A DNA stretch of 64,000 nucleotides. Source: Halorussus caseinilyticus. GTDB lineage: Archaea > Halobacteriota > Halobacteria > Halobacteriales > Haladaptataceae. The notes under the pieces were generated by a model. The model searched no databases and had not been told where the DNA came from. It was given only the letters and a program-made list of their open reading frames with translations. A program made the translations under genes and the position numbers. Below, piece by piece: positions 1-7,459 of this stretch; position 1 is the first letter of the stretch, and each line of letters begins with the position of its first letter. The stretch covers positions 558,001-622,000 of the forward strand of contig NZ_CP119809.1 of assembly GCF_029338395.1 (NCBI RefSeq). Reading direction: 5' to 3'.

Positions 1-661
1 CGACGCCCGCCGCGAGTTCCACGCCCGCGACTGCCGGGGTGTCCGCGAGACCCGCGAGGAACCCCGCAATCGAACCCTGCTCCTCGCCGGGCGGTGCGGG
101 AATGATGCTCAACTCGACGTTCGCCACGATGGCGCCGACCAACCCGGCCAACAGCGGAACGCTCGTCGTCTCGGGGATGTCGTCGCGCCGCAGGACCGTC
201 GCGGTGAGGTAGGCCAGTCCGCCCGAGACCGGCGGGACGAGCGCCCAGAACGTGGCGATTCGTCGGTAAGTGTCGAACGCGGGCGTGCCGCCCAGCGACA
301 GGCCGACGCCTATCATCGCTCCGGTGGTCGCGAACGCCGCCGGAACCGGATAGCCGGTGTAGACGCCGAACGCCATGAACGCCGTGGCGGTCAGCAGGCC
401 CGCCGTCGCCGCCAGCGAGGTGATGGCCACGCCGTCGATGAGACCCGCGCCCACGGTGTCCGAGATGCTCCCGCCCTGCGTGAGCGCACCCAGCGCGGCC
501 AAAATCCCGATGAGGAACGCCGCCCGCATCGTGGAGATGGCGTTCGCGCCGATGGCCGGAGCGAACGGCGGCGAGTTGCTGTTCGCGCCGAGCGCCCACG
601 CGGTGAACAGTCCCGTCACCGTCGCTAGCACGACCAGCGCCCAGAACAGGAGTCCCGTCAC
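1..661 (-). CDS. PiT-family inorganic phosphate permease, N-terminal part
   Basis: The minus strand reads from a GTG at 661 to the window edge without a stop, giving about 220 residues of a hydrophobic membrane protein. The N-terminus carries the block TAWALGANSNSPPFAPAIGA followed by the small-residue helix AALGALTQGG. These match the GAN(D/S) signature of the PiT/anion permease family, which imports phosphate with Na+ or H+. An upstream in-frame stop at 713-715 limits the start, and 661 is the first plausible initiator after it. The C-terminal half lies outside the window. The family call rests on the signature; the substrate is inferred. Confidence 0.8.
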   Translation of the reverse strand, partial: MTGLLFWALVVLATVTGLFTAWALGANSNSPPFAPAIGANAISTMRAAFLIGILAALGALTQGGSISDTVGAGLIDGVAITSLAATAGLLTATAFMAFGVYTGYPVPAAFATTGAMIGVGLSLGGTPAFDTYRRIATFWALVPPVSGGLAYLTATVLRRDDIPETTSVPLLAGLVGAIVANVELSIIPAPPGEEQGSIAGFLAGLADTPAVAGVELAAGV

Positions 662-763
662 TGTCGCTCCGGTCCTCCGGACCGTGCGTCCGCGACGGGA
701 CCGGTCGTCGCGCTCACGGCCGTTCGAACGCGCTCGGGGCGCGGGAGGGGCGGGGGACTCACG

Positions 764-892
764 TCACCACTCTTCGGGCGGCGGAAGTTCTTCGCCACAG
801 CGCCGACAGTAGCGCATCGGTGCGCTCGACGCTCGCTCGTCGCTGTCCACCGTGGCCTTCCGCCCGCAGTTCTCGCATTCTATTTTCGTCAT
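764..892 (-). CDS. small zinc-ribbon protein (42 aa)
   Basis: A 42-residue protein with two Cys pairs: CENC near the N-terminus and CRRC near the C-terminus, followed by GEELPPPEEW. This is a single treble-clef/zinc-ribbon module, a common class of haloarchaeal microprotein. The ATG at 892 is preceded at normal spacing by GGAGG, a good Shine-Dalgarno match, which picks this start over the longer in-frame reading that begins at 991. It lies between the divergent MFS gene and the phosphate permease. Function is unknown; nucleic-acid or protein binding is a guess from the fold. Confidence 0.7.
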   Translation of the reverse strand: MTKIECENCGRKATVDSDERASSAPMRYCRRCGEELPPPEEW

Positions 893-1026
893 CGTTCCTC
901 CGTGGTCGTCGGCGCTCCGCCGACAGTCGAGGTGTAGAATACCCCACGGTACGACCCCGAATATGATAAACTTACCCACGGCTACTGCCACAACCGTCTT
1001 GGCCGCACGCGCCTTCGTCTCTACGA

Positions 1027-2310
1027 ATGGGACTGTTCGGCACGGACCGGCGAGTGTTGACCCTCGCGTTCGCCCGGATGATAGACGCGGTGGGCAACTC
1101 GTTTCTCATCGTGGTCCTGCCGCAGTTTCTCGACGAGGTGATTCTCGACGCGCCGGGCGGCGGCGGGGAGATTCTCGGTGTCGCCGTCGCCCAGTCGGTC
1201 CTCATCGGGGTCGCGCTCTCGCTGTTCGGCTTCCTCAACAGCTTCGGCCAGCCGTTCACCGGGCGACTCTCCGACCGGACCGGCAAGCGCAAGGCGTTCA
1301 TCCTCGTCGGTCTCGCCCTGCTCGGGGTCGCCAGCGGAGCCTACGTCTTCGCCGACAGCTACGTCGAAATCCTCGTCCTCCGGATGTTGCAGGGCGTCGG
1401 CGCGGCGCTGGCGATTCCCGCGACCGTGGCGCTGGTGAACGAACTGGCGACGGACGCGACCCGCGGGGGCAACTTCGGCGTGTTCAACACCTTCCGGCTA
1501 ATCGGGTTCGGGTTCGGACCGCTCGTGGCGGGGTTCATCCTCGAATTCGGGCCGTACCCGACCCCGGTCGGCACCGTCTCGGGGTTCGTGGCCGCGTTCG
1601 GGGTCGCCCTGCTCGGCGCGGCGACGAGTTTCGCGCTGGTGGCCACCTTCGTCTCGGACCCCGAGCGCGCGGCCGCGAGCGCGGGCGACGAACTCGCCGT
1701 CTCCGTGACCGACCCCGAGGATTCGGGGCTGGACCCGGTGTTCACCCTCGGCGTGGCGACCCTGTTCATGGCAATCGGCATCGGTCTCTTCGCGACCTTG
1801 GAGCCGCAACTTTCGGACCGACTCTCGCAGGGGTCGGTGCTGTTCAGCCTCGAATTCGCCGCGGTGGTCATCGCCAACGTCGTGTTTCAGGTGCCGGTCG
1901 GCCGGGCCAGCGACACCTACGGACGGCGGCCCTTCCTCGTCGCCGGGTTCGCGTTGCTGGTGCCCGCCCTGTTCGCGCAGGGGTTCGTGACGACGCCCGC
2001 GGGGATGGTCGCGGCCCGGTTCGTGCAGGGAATCGCGGTGGCGATGGTGTTCGCGCCGTCGCTCGCGCTGGCGGGCGACTTGGCGAAGGAGGGCGAGTCG
2101 GGAACGAAGCTCTCGATTCTCACGATGGCGTTCGGTCTCGGGACCGCCGTCGGCCCGCTGGCGTCGGGATTCCTCGTGACGTTCGGGTTCGTCTGGCCGT
2201 TCGCGTTCGGCGGGGTGCTGGCGGCGGTGGGGTTGGTGCTGGTGTACACGCAGGTCGAGGAAACGGTGTCGGAGGCCGAGAAAATCGCGTCGGTGAGTCC
2301 GCAGGATTAG
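1027..2310 (+). CDS. MFS transporter
   Basis: A 427-residue polytopic membrane protein with about 12 hydrophobic segments in two halves. The loop between helices 2 and 3 reads GRLSDRTGKRKAF, and the equivalent loop in the second half reads GRASDTYGRRPF. Both fit the G-x3-D-R-x-G-R-R/K signature of the major facilitator superfamily. Residues 215-235 form an acidic cytoplasmic loop between the halves. The substrate cannot be read from sequence; drug or metabolite efflux is typical of this subgroup. The stop at 2310 abuts the stop of the convergent crotonase gene with no spacer, so the two transcripts must overlap or terminate within each other. Confidence 0.88.
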   Translation: MGLFGTDRRVLTLAFARMIDAVGNSFLIVVLPQFLDEVILDAPGGGGEILGVAVAQSVLIGVALSLFGFLNSFGQPFTGRLSDRTGKRKAFILVGLALLGVASGAYVFADSYVEILVLRMLQGVGAALAIPATVALVNELATDATRGGNFGVFNTFRLIGFGFGPLVAGFILEFGPYPTPVGTVSGFVAAFGVALLGAATSFALVATFVSDPERAAASAGDELAVSVTDPEDSGLDPVFTLGVATLFMAIGIGLFATLEPQLSDRLSQGSVLFSLEFAAVVIANVVFQVPVGRASDTYGRRPFLVAGFALLVPALFAQGFVTTPAGMVAARFVQGIAVAMVFAPSLALAGDLAKEGESGTKLSILTMAFGLGTAVGPLASGFLVTFGFVWPFAFGGVLAAVGLVLVYTQVEETVSEAEKIASVSPQD

Positions 2311-3087
2311 CTACTCGAACTCCGGTTCGCGGTCTTCGAGGAACGCCTCCATCCCCTCGCGCTGGTCGTGGGTCCCGAACAGGCCGCTCCAGAGGCGGCG
2401 CTCGTAGCGCAGGCCCGCTTCTTGGCTGGTCTCGTGGGCCTGATTCAGGGCCTCCTTCGCGGCGGCGAGCGCGTAGGTCGGCTTGGCGGCGAGGTCCGCG
2501 GCGAGTTCGGCCACGTGGTCGTCGAGTTGGTCGCCCGCGACGATTTCGCCGACGAGTCCGTGTTCGTTGGCGTCTTGGGCGTCGATGCGCTCGCCGAAGA
2601 AGATGAGACGACGGGCCATCTCGTCGCCGACGAGTCGGGGGAGACGCTGGCTCCCGCCCCATCCGGGGATGATGCCGAGGTCGATTTCGGTCTGGCCGAT
2701 AATCGCGCTCTCGGCGGCGACCCGGAGGTCACAGGCCAGCGCGAGTTCACAGCCACCGCCGAAGGCGTAGCCGTTGATGGCCGCGATGACCGGCGCGGGG
2801 AACTGCTCGATTGCGTCGGCCACGCGGTGGCCCAACTCGGCGTAGGCCTGCGCTTCGGGCGTCGAGAGGTCTTGCATGTAGCTGATGTCCGCGCCAGCGA
2901 CGAAGGCGTCGTCGCCCGCGCCCGTGAGGACCAGCGCGCCGACGCCCTCGTCTTGGGCCTCCGCGAGGGCCTCCTCTATGGCTTCGAGGGTATCGACGTT
3001 GAGCGCGTTGAGACGGTCGGGTCGGTCCACGGTCAGGGTCGCTACGTCTCCGTCGTAGTCGAGTCGGATGGTCTCCCAGTCGGACAT
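2311..3087 (-). CDS. enoyl-CoA hydratase/isomerase (crotonase) family protein
   Basis: A 258-residue crotonase-fold protein, of normal family length. It has the oxyanion-hole and CoA-binding block AFVAGADISYM and the core motif FGGGCELALACDLRVAA, then GQTEIDLGIIPGWGGSQRL. Both acidic positions used by enoyl-CoA hydratases (Glu in GCELA and Glu in QTEIDLG) are present, so hydration of 2-enoyl-CoA in fatty-acid or branched-chain degradation is likely. The ATG at 3087 (MSDWETIRLDYDG) fits the usual N-terminus; in-frame sequence further upstream is low-complexity and unlike the family. The exact substrate is unknown. It ends against the MFS stop. Confidence 0.88.
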   Translation of the reverse strand: MSDWETIRLDYDGDVATLTVDRPDRLNALNVDTLEAIEEALAEAQDEGVGALVLTGAGDDAFVAGADISYMQDLSTPEAQAYAELGHRVADAIEQFPAPVIAAINGYAFGGGCELALACDLRVAAESAIIGQTEIDLGIIPGWGGSQRLPRLVGDEMARRLIFFGERIDAQDANEHGLVGEIVAGDQLDDHVAELAADLAAKPTYALAAAKEALNQAHETSQEAGLRYERRLWSGLFGTHDQREGMEAFLEDREPEFE

Positions 3088-3233
3088 ATCGGCACCGACG
3101 ACGCCGCGCGGAATAATCCTTGCGAGACTCGGGCACGTCGCTGGGCTTCCGGTTCGAGGTGTGTCGGTCTCGGCTTTCCGGTCCAGTGCGTCCCGTCTTC
3201 GTGCGCGTCCCGTCTTCGCTTCGCTTTTGGGTC

Positions 3234-3345
3234 CGGCGCGTGCGGGCGCGGCGCGCGAGCGCCGCTCCCATCCGCGCGAGGGAGGCGTGAGCGACCGCAG
3301 GGAGCGAACGACGAGGCTGGGGAGGTGTGAGGCCCGCGCTCGGCC
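3234..3345 (-). repeat. dispersed intergenic repeat, copy R1 (partial)
   Basis: This GC-rich stretch lies in the 590-base gene-free gap 3088-3679. Read on the minus strand it has the CCTCCCCA block, a GCTCCCTGCGGTCGCTC block, then CGCGCGGATGGGAGCGGCGC with a GC hairpin, in the same order as R2. The head with CTTGAACC is not evident. The rest of the gap holds low-complexity GC-rich sequence and, at about 3545-3600, an abrupt AT-rich tract. No gene is supported in the gap. Confidence 0.6.
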
Positions 3346-3679
3346 GGACGGTCCACGAGGAACCGGCCGACCGAACGAGTCACTGGTCCCAGCGGTCGCC
3401 CGCTCGCGGCCCGTCGTCGGTTGTGGGTCTGTCGTGGCGGTGCTGTGCATTTGCGTGCGGTCGGCGGTACTGTGCAGGACAGTCAGCGGTGCGGAACGGT
3501 CACAGACGCGGAGCGGTCGGCCAAACAGTCGTCTGCTCCCGGAAACAAAAACAATGCCTTGAGCATTATATATCTATATTTGAGGAATATACAATCGTCT
3601 CAAACGTCGAGGAAGACGCTCAACTGGTCGTTTTCTCCTTCCGGAAAGCCGAAATATCACCCCGCCGTAGCGCCGACCG

Positions 3680-4174
3680 ATGACTCTCTCGGAGGAAGCC
3701 CGCGAGCGACTCGCCGACCTCGTGGAGCTACAGCCCACCAAAAACGCGGAACTGCAGGAGCGTTGGGGTCTCGAAAGCGGGAGCGAGGTCCACCAGTACC
3801 TCGAAAACGAACTCAAGGACTACTACTACCGGGACGACAACAGCCTCATCCGCGCGACTTCCGAAGCCGCCGAGATGGTGGACGTGGAACCCGGCGTGGT
3901 GGACGGCGAGGGCGTCCCCGAAGCCATCCGGGTGCCGCGACTCCAGCAACAGGTGTTCGCGGTCGTCGCCGGACCGGACGAGGAATCCGAGAGCGTGGTG
4001 TCGGTCCTCCAGAAGTTGCGCGCGGAGTTCGACGTGGACCCCGCCGCCGAGGACGTTCGGAGCGCGCTACAGGCGCTCAAGCGCAAGGGCGTCGTGGAGG
4101 TCGTCTACCGGACCGTGCCGACGTTCAAGTTGGCCGTCGAGCGCGACGAGGTGGACGTGTCGGTGTCGGAGTAG
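3680..4174 (+). CDS. DUF5797 family protein
   Basis: A 164-residue soluble acidic protein starting MTLSEEARERLADLVELQPT. The first 60 residues look like a winged-helix region (KNAELQERWGLESGSEVHQYLENELKDYYYRDD), followed by a second helical domain ending KRKGVVEVVYRTVPTFKLAV. I recall this as the haloarchaeal DUF5797 family, often described as HTH-like; a regulatory role is inference. A TATA-like GAAATATCAC at about 3650 lies some 28 bases before the ATG, so the transcript is probably leaderless. Confidence 0.75.
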   Translation: MTLSEEARERLADLVELQPTKNAELQERWGLESGSEVHQYLENELKDYYYRDDNSLIRATSEAAEMVDVEPGVVDGEGVPEAIRVPRLQQQVFAVVAGPDEESESVVSVLQKLRAEFDVDPAAEDVRSALQALKRKGVVEVVYRTVPTFKLAVERDEVDVSVSE

Positions 4175-4185
4175 TTGAAATATTT

Positions 4186-4201
4186 AAATATTTATATGGT
4201 T
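4186..4201 (+). promoter_or_regulatory. AT-rich TATA-box region for the 4221 gene
   Basis: The bases AATATTTAAATATTTATATGG stand out sharply in a GC-rich background. The TTTATATG core is about 25-30 bases before the ATG at 4221, the right place for a haloarchaeal TATA box and a leaderless or very short-leader transcript. Confidence 0.6.
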
Positions 4202-4220
4202 CGTACCCGATAGTAACTCG

Positions 4221-4565
4221 ATGGCAGAGTCGAGTATTCTGAGCGAGAGCGAACGAGCGGAGGTTCGAAAGTTGATTCGGCGACTCCGCCCCGGCGACGA
4301 AATATCGTACCGGACCTCTCAACGAGATGGACCGATAGAAGCGACCGTCACGGCGGTTACCACGACGGACGGATATTACGAGGTTATCATCGAGGGGACA
4401 CGAGGCGGAACGTACTCACTCGTTCCCGACACCCCAGCGGGGATGGGCGACCACCCGAATCCCGAGAACTTTCACGTGTCGCCGAACCCCGACGACGTGA
4501 AAAACGCCAAGAAAACGCGGGGGACCGTTCTCGAACTCTCGATAACTGCGGGACGAGGGCAGTAG
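4221..4565 (+). CDS. hypothetical protein, small beta-rich
   Basis: A 114-residue soluble protein I do not recognise. Residues 1-25 are a charged helix (LSESERAEVRKLIRRLRPG). Residues 26-70 alternate hydrophobic residues as beta strands (DEISYRTSQRDGPIEATVTA, then GYYEVIIEG and GTYSLV), like a small barrel. The C-terminus is Asn/Pro/Lys-rich. It has a strong AT-rich promoter, and its end lies 3 bases from the stop of the convergent neighbour. No function assigned. Confidence 0.6.
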   Translation: MAESSILSESERAEVRKLIRRLRPGDEISYRTSQRDGPIEATVTAVTTTDGYYEVIIEGTRGGTYSLVPDTPAGMGDHPNPENFHVSPNPDDVKNAKKTRGTVLELSITAGRGQ

Positions 4566-4568
4566 TCG

Positions 4569-5678
4569 TTACGAATCGGAACTGGGCCGCTCTCGCTCCC
4601 GCCGCTCTTCCAACAACTTCCGTATCCCCTTCCCCGGCCCGCCCGCTATCGGCCAGCCCTTCGTCCGCCACTGGGGAGGCTCCGGCGAGAATGCCGGGCA
4701 CGACCCCGAACACTCCGAACTCGTCTGGTGGCACTCCTTCGACGCACACCACGGCAGGAGCGTCCGGCCCTCGCGTCGAAGCTGAAACTCCCGACAGTCC
4801 GGGCGCATCGTCTCGGCGAACGACCGCCACCCCTTCTCGTAGGCGCGCTCGGCGATTTCGAGGCGTTTGGCCCGCTTCCACTCGGGGTCGGCGTACTCGA
4901 AGCGCGCCGCCGACTGGTCGTACTCGCCGCCGTCGCCTGCACGCTCCAAAATCCGGGTACCGGGCGCGTCGGCGTCGAGGCTCCGGGGGAACCACTCCAC
5001 CGTCGCTCGCGGGTCGTCCCTCCGCGCTCGCGTTGCCGAGGCGCTCCGCGCCTCGCCGTCCAGCGTCAGGATTCCGGCCTCGACGGGGACGCTCTCCAAC
5101 AGGGCGGGTTCGACGCGCTCGCCGGTCGCGCGCGTGGCGACCCACACCTCGTCGGCCAGCGAGAGCGCAACGTCGTACTCCAGTTGTTCGGCGAGGTTGC
5201 GGGCGGCGCTGGCGTCCAAGTCGGGCTTGTTCTCCACCGCGACGACGCGGCGCACCCAGTCGGGGTACGCCCACTTCCGGCGGATTTCGATGCGGTTGCT
5301 CCGCTTTCGCACATCTAGAATCCCGCGGTCGTCGGCGCGGTGGATGGTCTCGCGGACGTAGCGCCACGGATAGCCGGGGTCGGGGAGCGCCTCGCGGTAG
5401 AACTCCCAGTCGCGCGGCGCGTGGGGAACCACGTCCAGCAGGTCCGAGTCGAGTCGCCGCCGACCGAAGTTCGCCCGCCGACGGAAGGCGTCGGGATTCA
5501 CCTCCACGACGATGGTGTCCCACCGTCTGCGTTCGGTGCCGAGTTGCCGGGCGACGATGGCGGGTCGGGGGTCGGTGTCACCCTCGTCCGCACCGGGCGG
5601 CCACTCGCGTTCGGCCCACCGGCAGGTCCGCAACTCGAAGACGAACTCGGGGTCGGTCTCGGCGTCCGCGTTGGTCAC
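4569..5678 (-). CDS. DUF5787-like protein
   Basis: From the GTG at 5678 this is about 369 residues: an N-terminal FVFELRTCRWAE segment, a middle with YPDWVRRVVAVENKPDL and LADEVWVAT, and a C-terminal Cys region (LLPWCASKECHQTSSECSGSC). The ENKPDL stretch with flanking strands resembles a restriction-endonuclease-like core, and the Cys cluster could bind metal. I recall this arrangement as haloarchaeal DUF5787, possibly nuclease-related; function is unproven. A longer reading to an ATG at 5777 would add 33 residues translated from a T-rich terminator-like tract, so the GTG, which has CTTAGG about 27 bases upstream, is preferred. Confidence 0.6.
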   Translation of the reverse strand: MTNADAETDPEFVFELRTCRWAEREWPPGADEGDTDPRPAIVARQLGTERRRWDTIVVEVNPDAFRRRANFGRRRLDSDLLDVVPHAPRDWEFYREALPDPGYPWRYVRETIHRADDRGILDVRKRSNRIEIRRKWAYPDWVRRVVAVENKPDLDASAARNLAEQLEYDVALSLADEVWVATRATGERVEPALLESVPVEAGILTLDGEARSASATRARRDDPRATVEWFPRSLDADAPGTRILERAGDGGEYDQSAARFEYADPEWKRAKRLEIAERAYEKGWRSFAETMRPDCREFQLRREGRTLLPWCASKECHQTSSECSGSCPAFSPEPPQWRTKGWPIAGGPGKGIRKLLEERRERERPSSDS

Positions 5679-5786
5679 GCCCGGTGGTGGGTCCGCGGTC
5701 GGCCTAAGTGGTTCGGAAGCGAACGGTGACGCCGTAGAGCAGTCGCTCGCCGGTCGAAAAAAGAAAACCGTCGTCACGGCGCGTGA

Positions 5787-6224
5787 CTACACGTCGCCGT
5801 TTTCTTCCTTTTCGTTCAGGAACTCGTGGGCGTCTTCGAGGATTTCGCGCGGACCGTCCTGCGTGATGGTGTTGATGGCCTGTTCGTAGTCGCGCCACTG
5901 GTGGTCGCGGTGTTCGTGGGAGAGTTCCGCACTCGCCTCGTAGGACTTGGCCACGAACAGGTGGACCGTCTTGTGGATGGTGTTGCCGTTGGCCTCAAAG
6001 ACGTAATCGTAGTCGTCGCGGAAGCCGTCCAAGAGGCGGAAGTCCTTGATGCCCGCCTCTTCTTTCACTTCCCGTATGGCCGTTTGCTGTAGCTCTTCGT
6101 CCCCCTCCACGCCGCCTTTGGGGAACTCCCAGTCGCCCGGACGGGACTTGAGGAGGAGGTATTCCCGGCGACCGCGGGTATCCCGGTAGAGGATAGCACC
6201 CGCGCTCGTAGCTTCAACCGTCAT
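5787..6224 (-). CDS. Nudix hydrolase, Ap4A-hydrolase type
   Basis: A 145-residue protein with a complete Nudix box, GGVEGDEELQQTAIREVKEE then AG (residues about 37-58), matching GX5EX7REUXEEXGU. The N-terminus SAGAILYR and the block LLLKSRPGDWEFPKG are typical of the bis(5'-nucleosyl)-tetraphosphatase subgroup, which cleaves Ap4A-like dinucleotides. The substrate assignment follows that resemblance. The start ATG at 6224 gives the standard N-terminal strand. The T-rich tract after its stop may act as a terminator. Confidence 0.85.
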   Translation of the reverse strand: MTVEATSAGAILYRDTRGRREYLLLKSRPGDWEFPKGGVEGDEELQQTAIREVKEEAGIKDFRLLDGFRDDYDYVFEANGNTIHKTVHLFVAKSYEASAELSHEHRDHQWRDYEQAINTITQDGPREILEDAHEFLNEKEENGDV

Positions 6225-6477
6225 TTACTGGAGTGTATACGGCGGTGCGTTAAGAGAATGTCGGAGGATAGATTTCCGGAAACGGCTCAAAACACGTTAG
6301 AAATTTTGAAGACGCATGCTGGCACTTGTCACGCTCGCCGTCGGTTGACGAGGACGCGTAAGCAAAAGTGTCGTGTAAAATATATAAATGCGGCGTTTCC
6401 CGGCACGTCGTCCGCGCGAAGAACAGACGTTTTACGTACCTCGATACTGAACACGTTCGACACCGAACACCCCAGCC

Positions 6478-6804
6478 ATGACCTTCGTAACCAAAATCCG
6501 ACTTCAGAGCGGGAACCGACCCGCGCTGGAGAACGTCGTAGACGAGATTCGCTCGACGGCAGAACGAAAGGGCGCGGAACTCCGCGGGCCGCACTCGGCA
6601 CCGCCGGAGCGACTCAGCGTCCCGCAGTACAAATCGACGGCGGGCGACGAGACCCGGCAGTTCCGGTCGTGGGACTACACGGTGTACACCCGCCAGATGG
6701 AAATCGTCGGCCACAACGAGTTGGCCCGGCGAGTCGCCCAGTTCGACTTCCCCGACGGCGTCCACGTCGAAGTCGAGTTGGAGCAAATCGAGCAGATGGC
6801 CTGA
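6478..6804 (+). CDS. uS10-like ribosomal-protein paralogue
   Basis: A 108-residue protein with the S10 fold signature: an N-terminal strand (TFVTKIRLQSGNRPALENVV), then GPHSAPPERLSVPQYKS, and RSWDYTVYTRQMEIVGHNEL before a C-terminal strand GVHVEVELEQ. The Pro-rich loop and the KS/RSWDYTVYTR region mirror the loop of ribosomal uS10, but it is more divergent than a core ribosomal protein would be. I recall haloarchaeal proteins of this kind annotated as the uS10/mL48 family. It stands alone, not next to EF-1A as the canonical rps10 does, so it is likely a paralogue with a separate role. AT-rich sequence at 6366-6392 and TTTTACG near 6430 could hold the promoter. Confidence 0.7.
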   Translation: MTFVTKIRLQSGNRPALENVVDEIRSTAERKGAELRGPHSAPPERLSVPQYKSTAGDETRQFRSWDYTVYTRQMEIVGHNELARRVAQFDFPDGVHVEVELEQIEQMA

Positions 6805-6974
6805 TTCTGCGGACGCACGCTCTGCGCGGCGCTCGTGCTATTCCATCTCGAACTCCGAGACGAGACACCGAGTAGCGACGGTGAGACGGCCGAGAGAGTC
6901 TGGAGACGATTACGGACGGCGGAGGAGTCTGGAGAGACAACTACGGGACGGCGGAGAGAAACTGAAGAGGGTAG

Positions 6975-7103
6975 CTACAGGTTCGGACCGCAACCGCACC
7001 CAACGACCACGCCCTCCCCAACCGACTCGCTCGCTCCCTGCGGTCGCTCACTCACCCTTGCGCGGATGGGCGCGGCGCGAACGCGCCGCGCCCGAACGCG
7101 CCG
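6975..7103 (+). repeat. dispersed intergenic repeat, copy R2
   Basis: This lies in the gene-free gap 6805-7192 between two convergent genes. In order it has TAGCTACAGGTTCGGACCGC, ACCGCACC, the CCTCCCCAACCGACT block, GCTCCCTGCGGTCGCTC, and a terminal GC hairpin GGCGCGGCGCG / CGCGCCGCGCC at about 7069-7092. The order is the same as in R3, R6 and R8. An AT-rich tract follows (about 7110-7165). No gene is supported in the gap. Confidence 0.75.
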
Positions 7104-7192
7104 ACGAGAATGTTACATATCGCTCAAACACTTCTCTATATTTCTAAAAGAACGAAAAATATTGCTCCAGACCCGAGCGACCGACGCCCCGG

Positions 7193-7459
7193 TCAGAACG
7201 CCGACCCGCCGACCGTCTCCAGATACGTCGCGGTCCCGTGGTGGTCGTTGCCGTCGAACTCCTCGACGCGGAGTTTGACGCGGGTGTCGAGGGCGTCGTC
7301 CGGTGCGTCTTCGACTCGGAGAATCGTGTCGCCGATGCGCGCGACCGGCGTGTCGCCGTCGTAGCCCGTCACGAACGCCGAAATCTCCTCGCCCGGTTCG
7401 AACTCGGGCTTGTTCGTCCGGAAGGTCAGGCCAGCGAGGTACTTCTCGCGGAGGCTCAT
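7193..7459 (-). CDS. small haloarchaeal protein, possible TRAM/OB-like domain (DUF7513-like)
   Basis: An 88-residue protein, MSLREKYLAGLTFRTNKPEF, followed by repeated short strands (EISAFVTGYDGDTPVARIG, DTILRVEDAP, TRVKLRVEEFDGNDHHGTAT) that look like a five-stranded barrel. I recall related haloarchaeal proteins under DUF7513; RNA binding would fit a TRAM-like barrel but is inference. Its ATG overlaps the TGA of nhaC in an ATGA junction, so it is co-transcribed and probably translationally coupled to the antiporter. Confidence 0.65.
   Translation of the reverse strand: MSLREKYLAGLTFRTNKPEFEPGEEISAFVTGYDGDTPVARIGDTILRVEDAPDDALDTRVKLRVEEFDGNDHHGTATYLETVGGSAF

Noticed and set aside
852-2606. 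A 584-codon plus-strand frame over the MFS gene.
   Set aside because: Arg-rich shadow frame overlapping the MFS gene in another frame.
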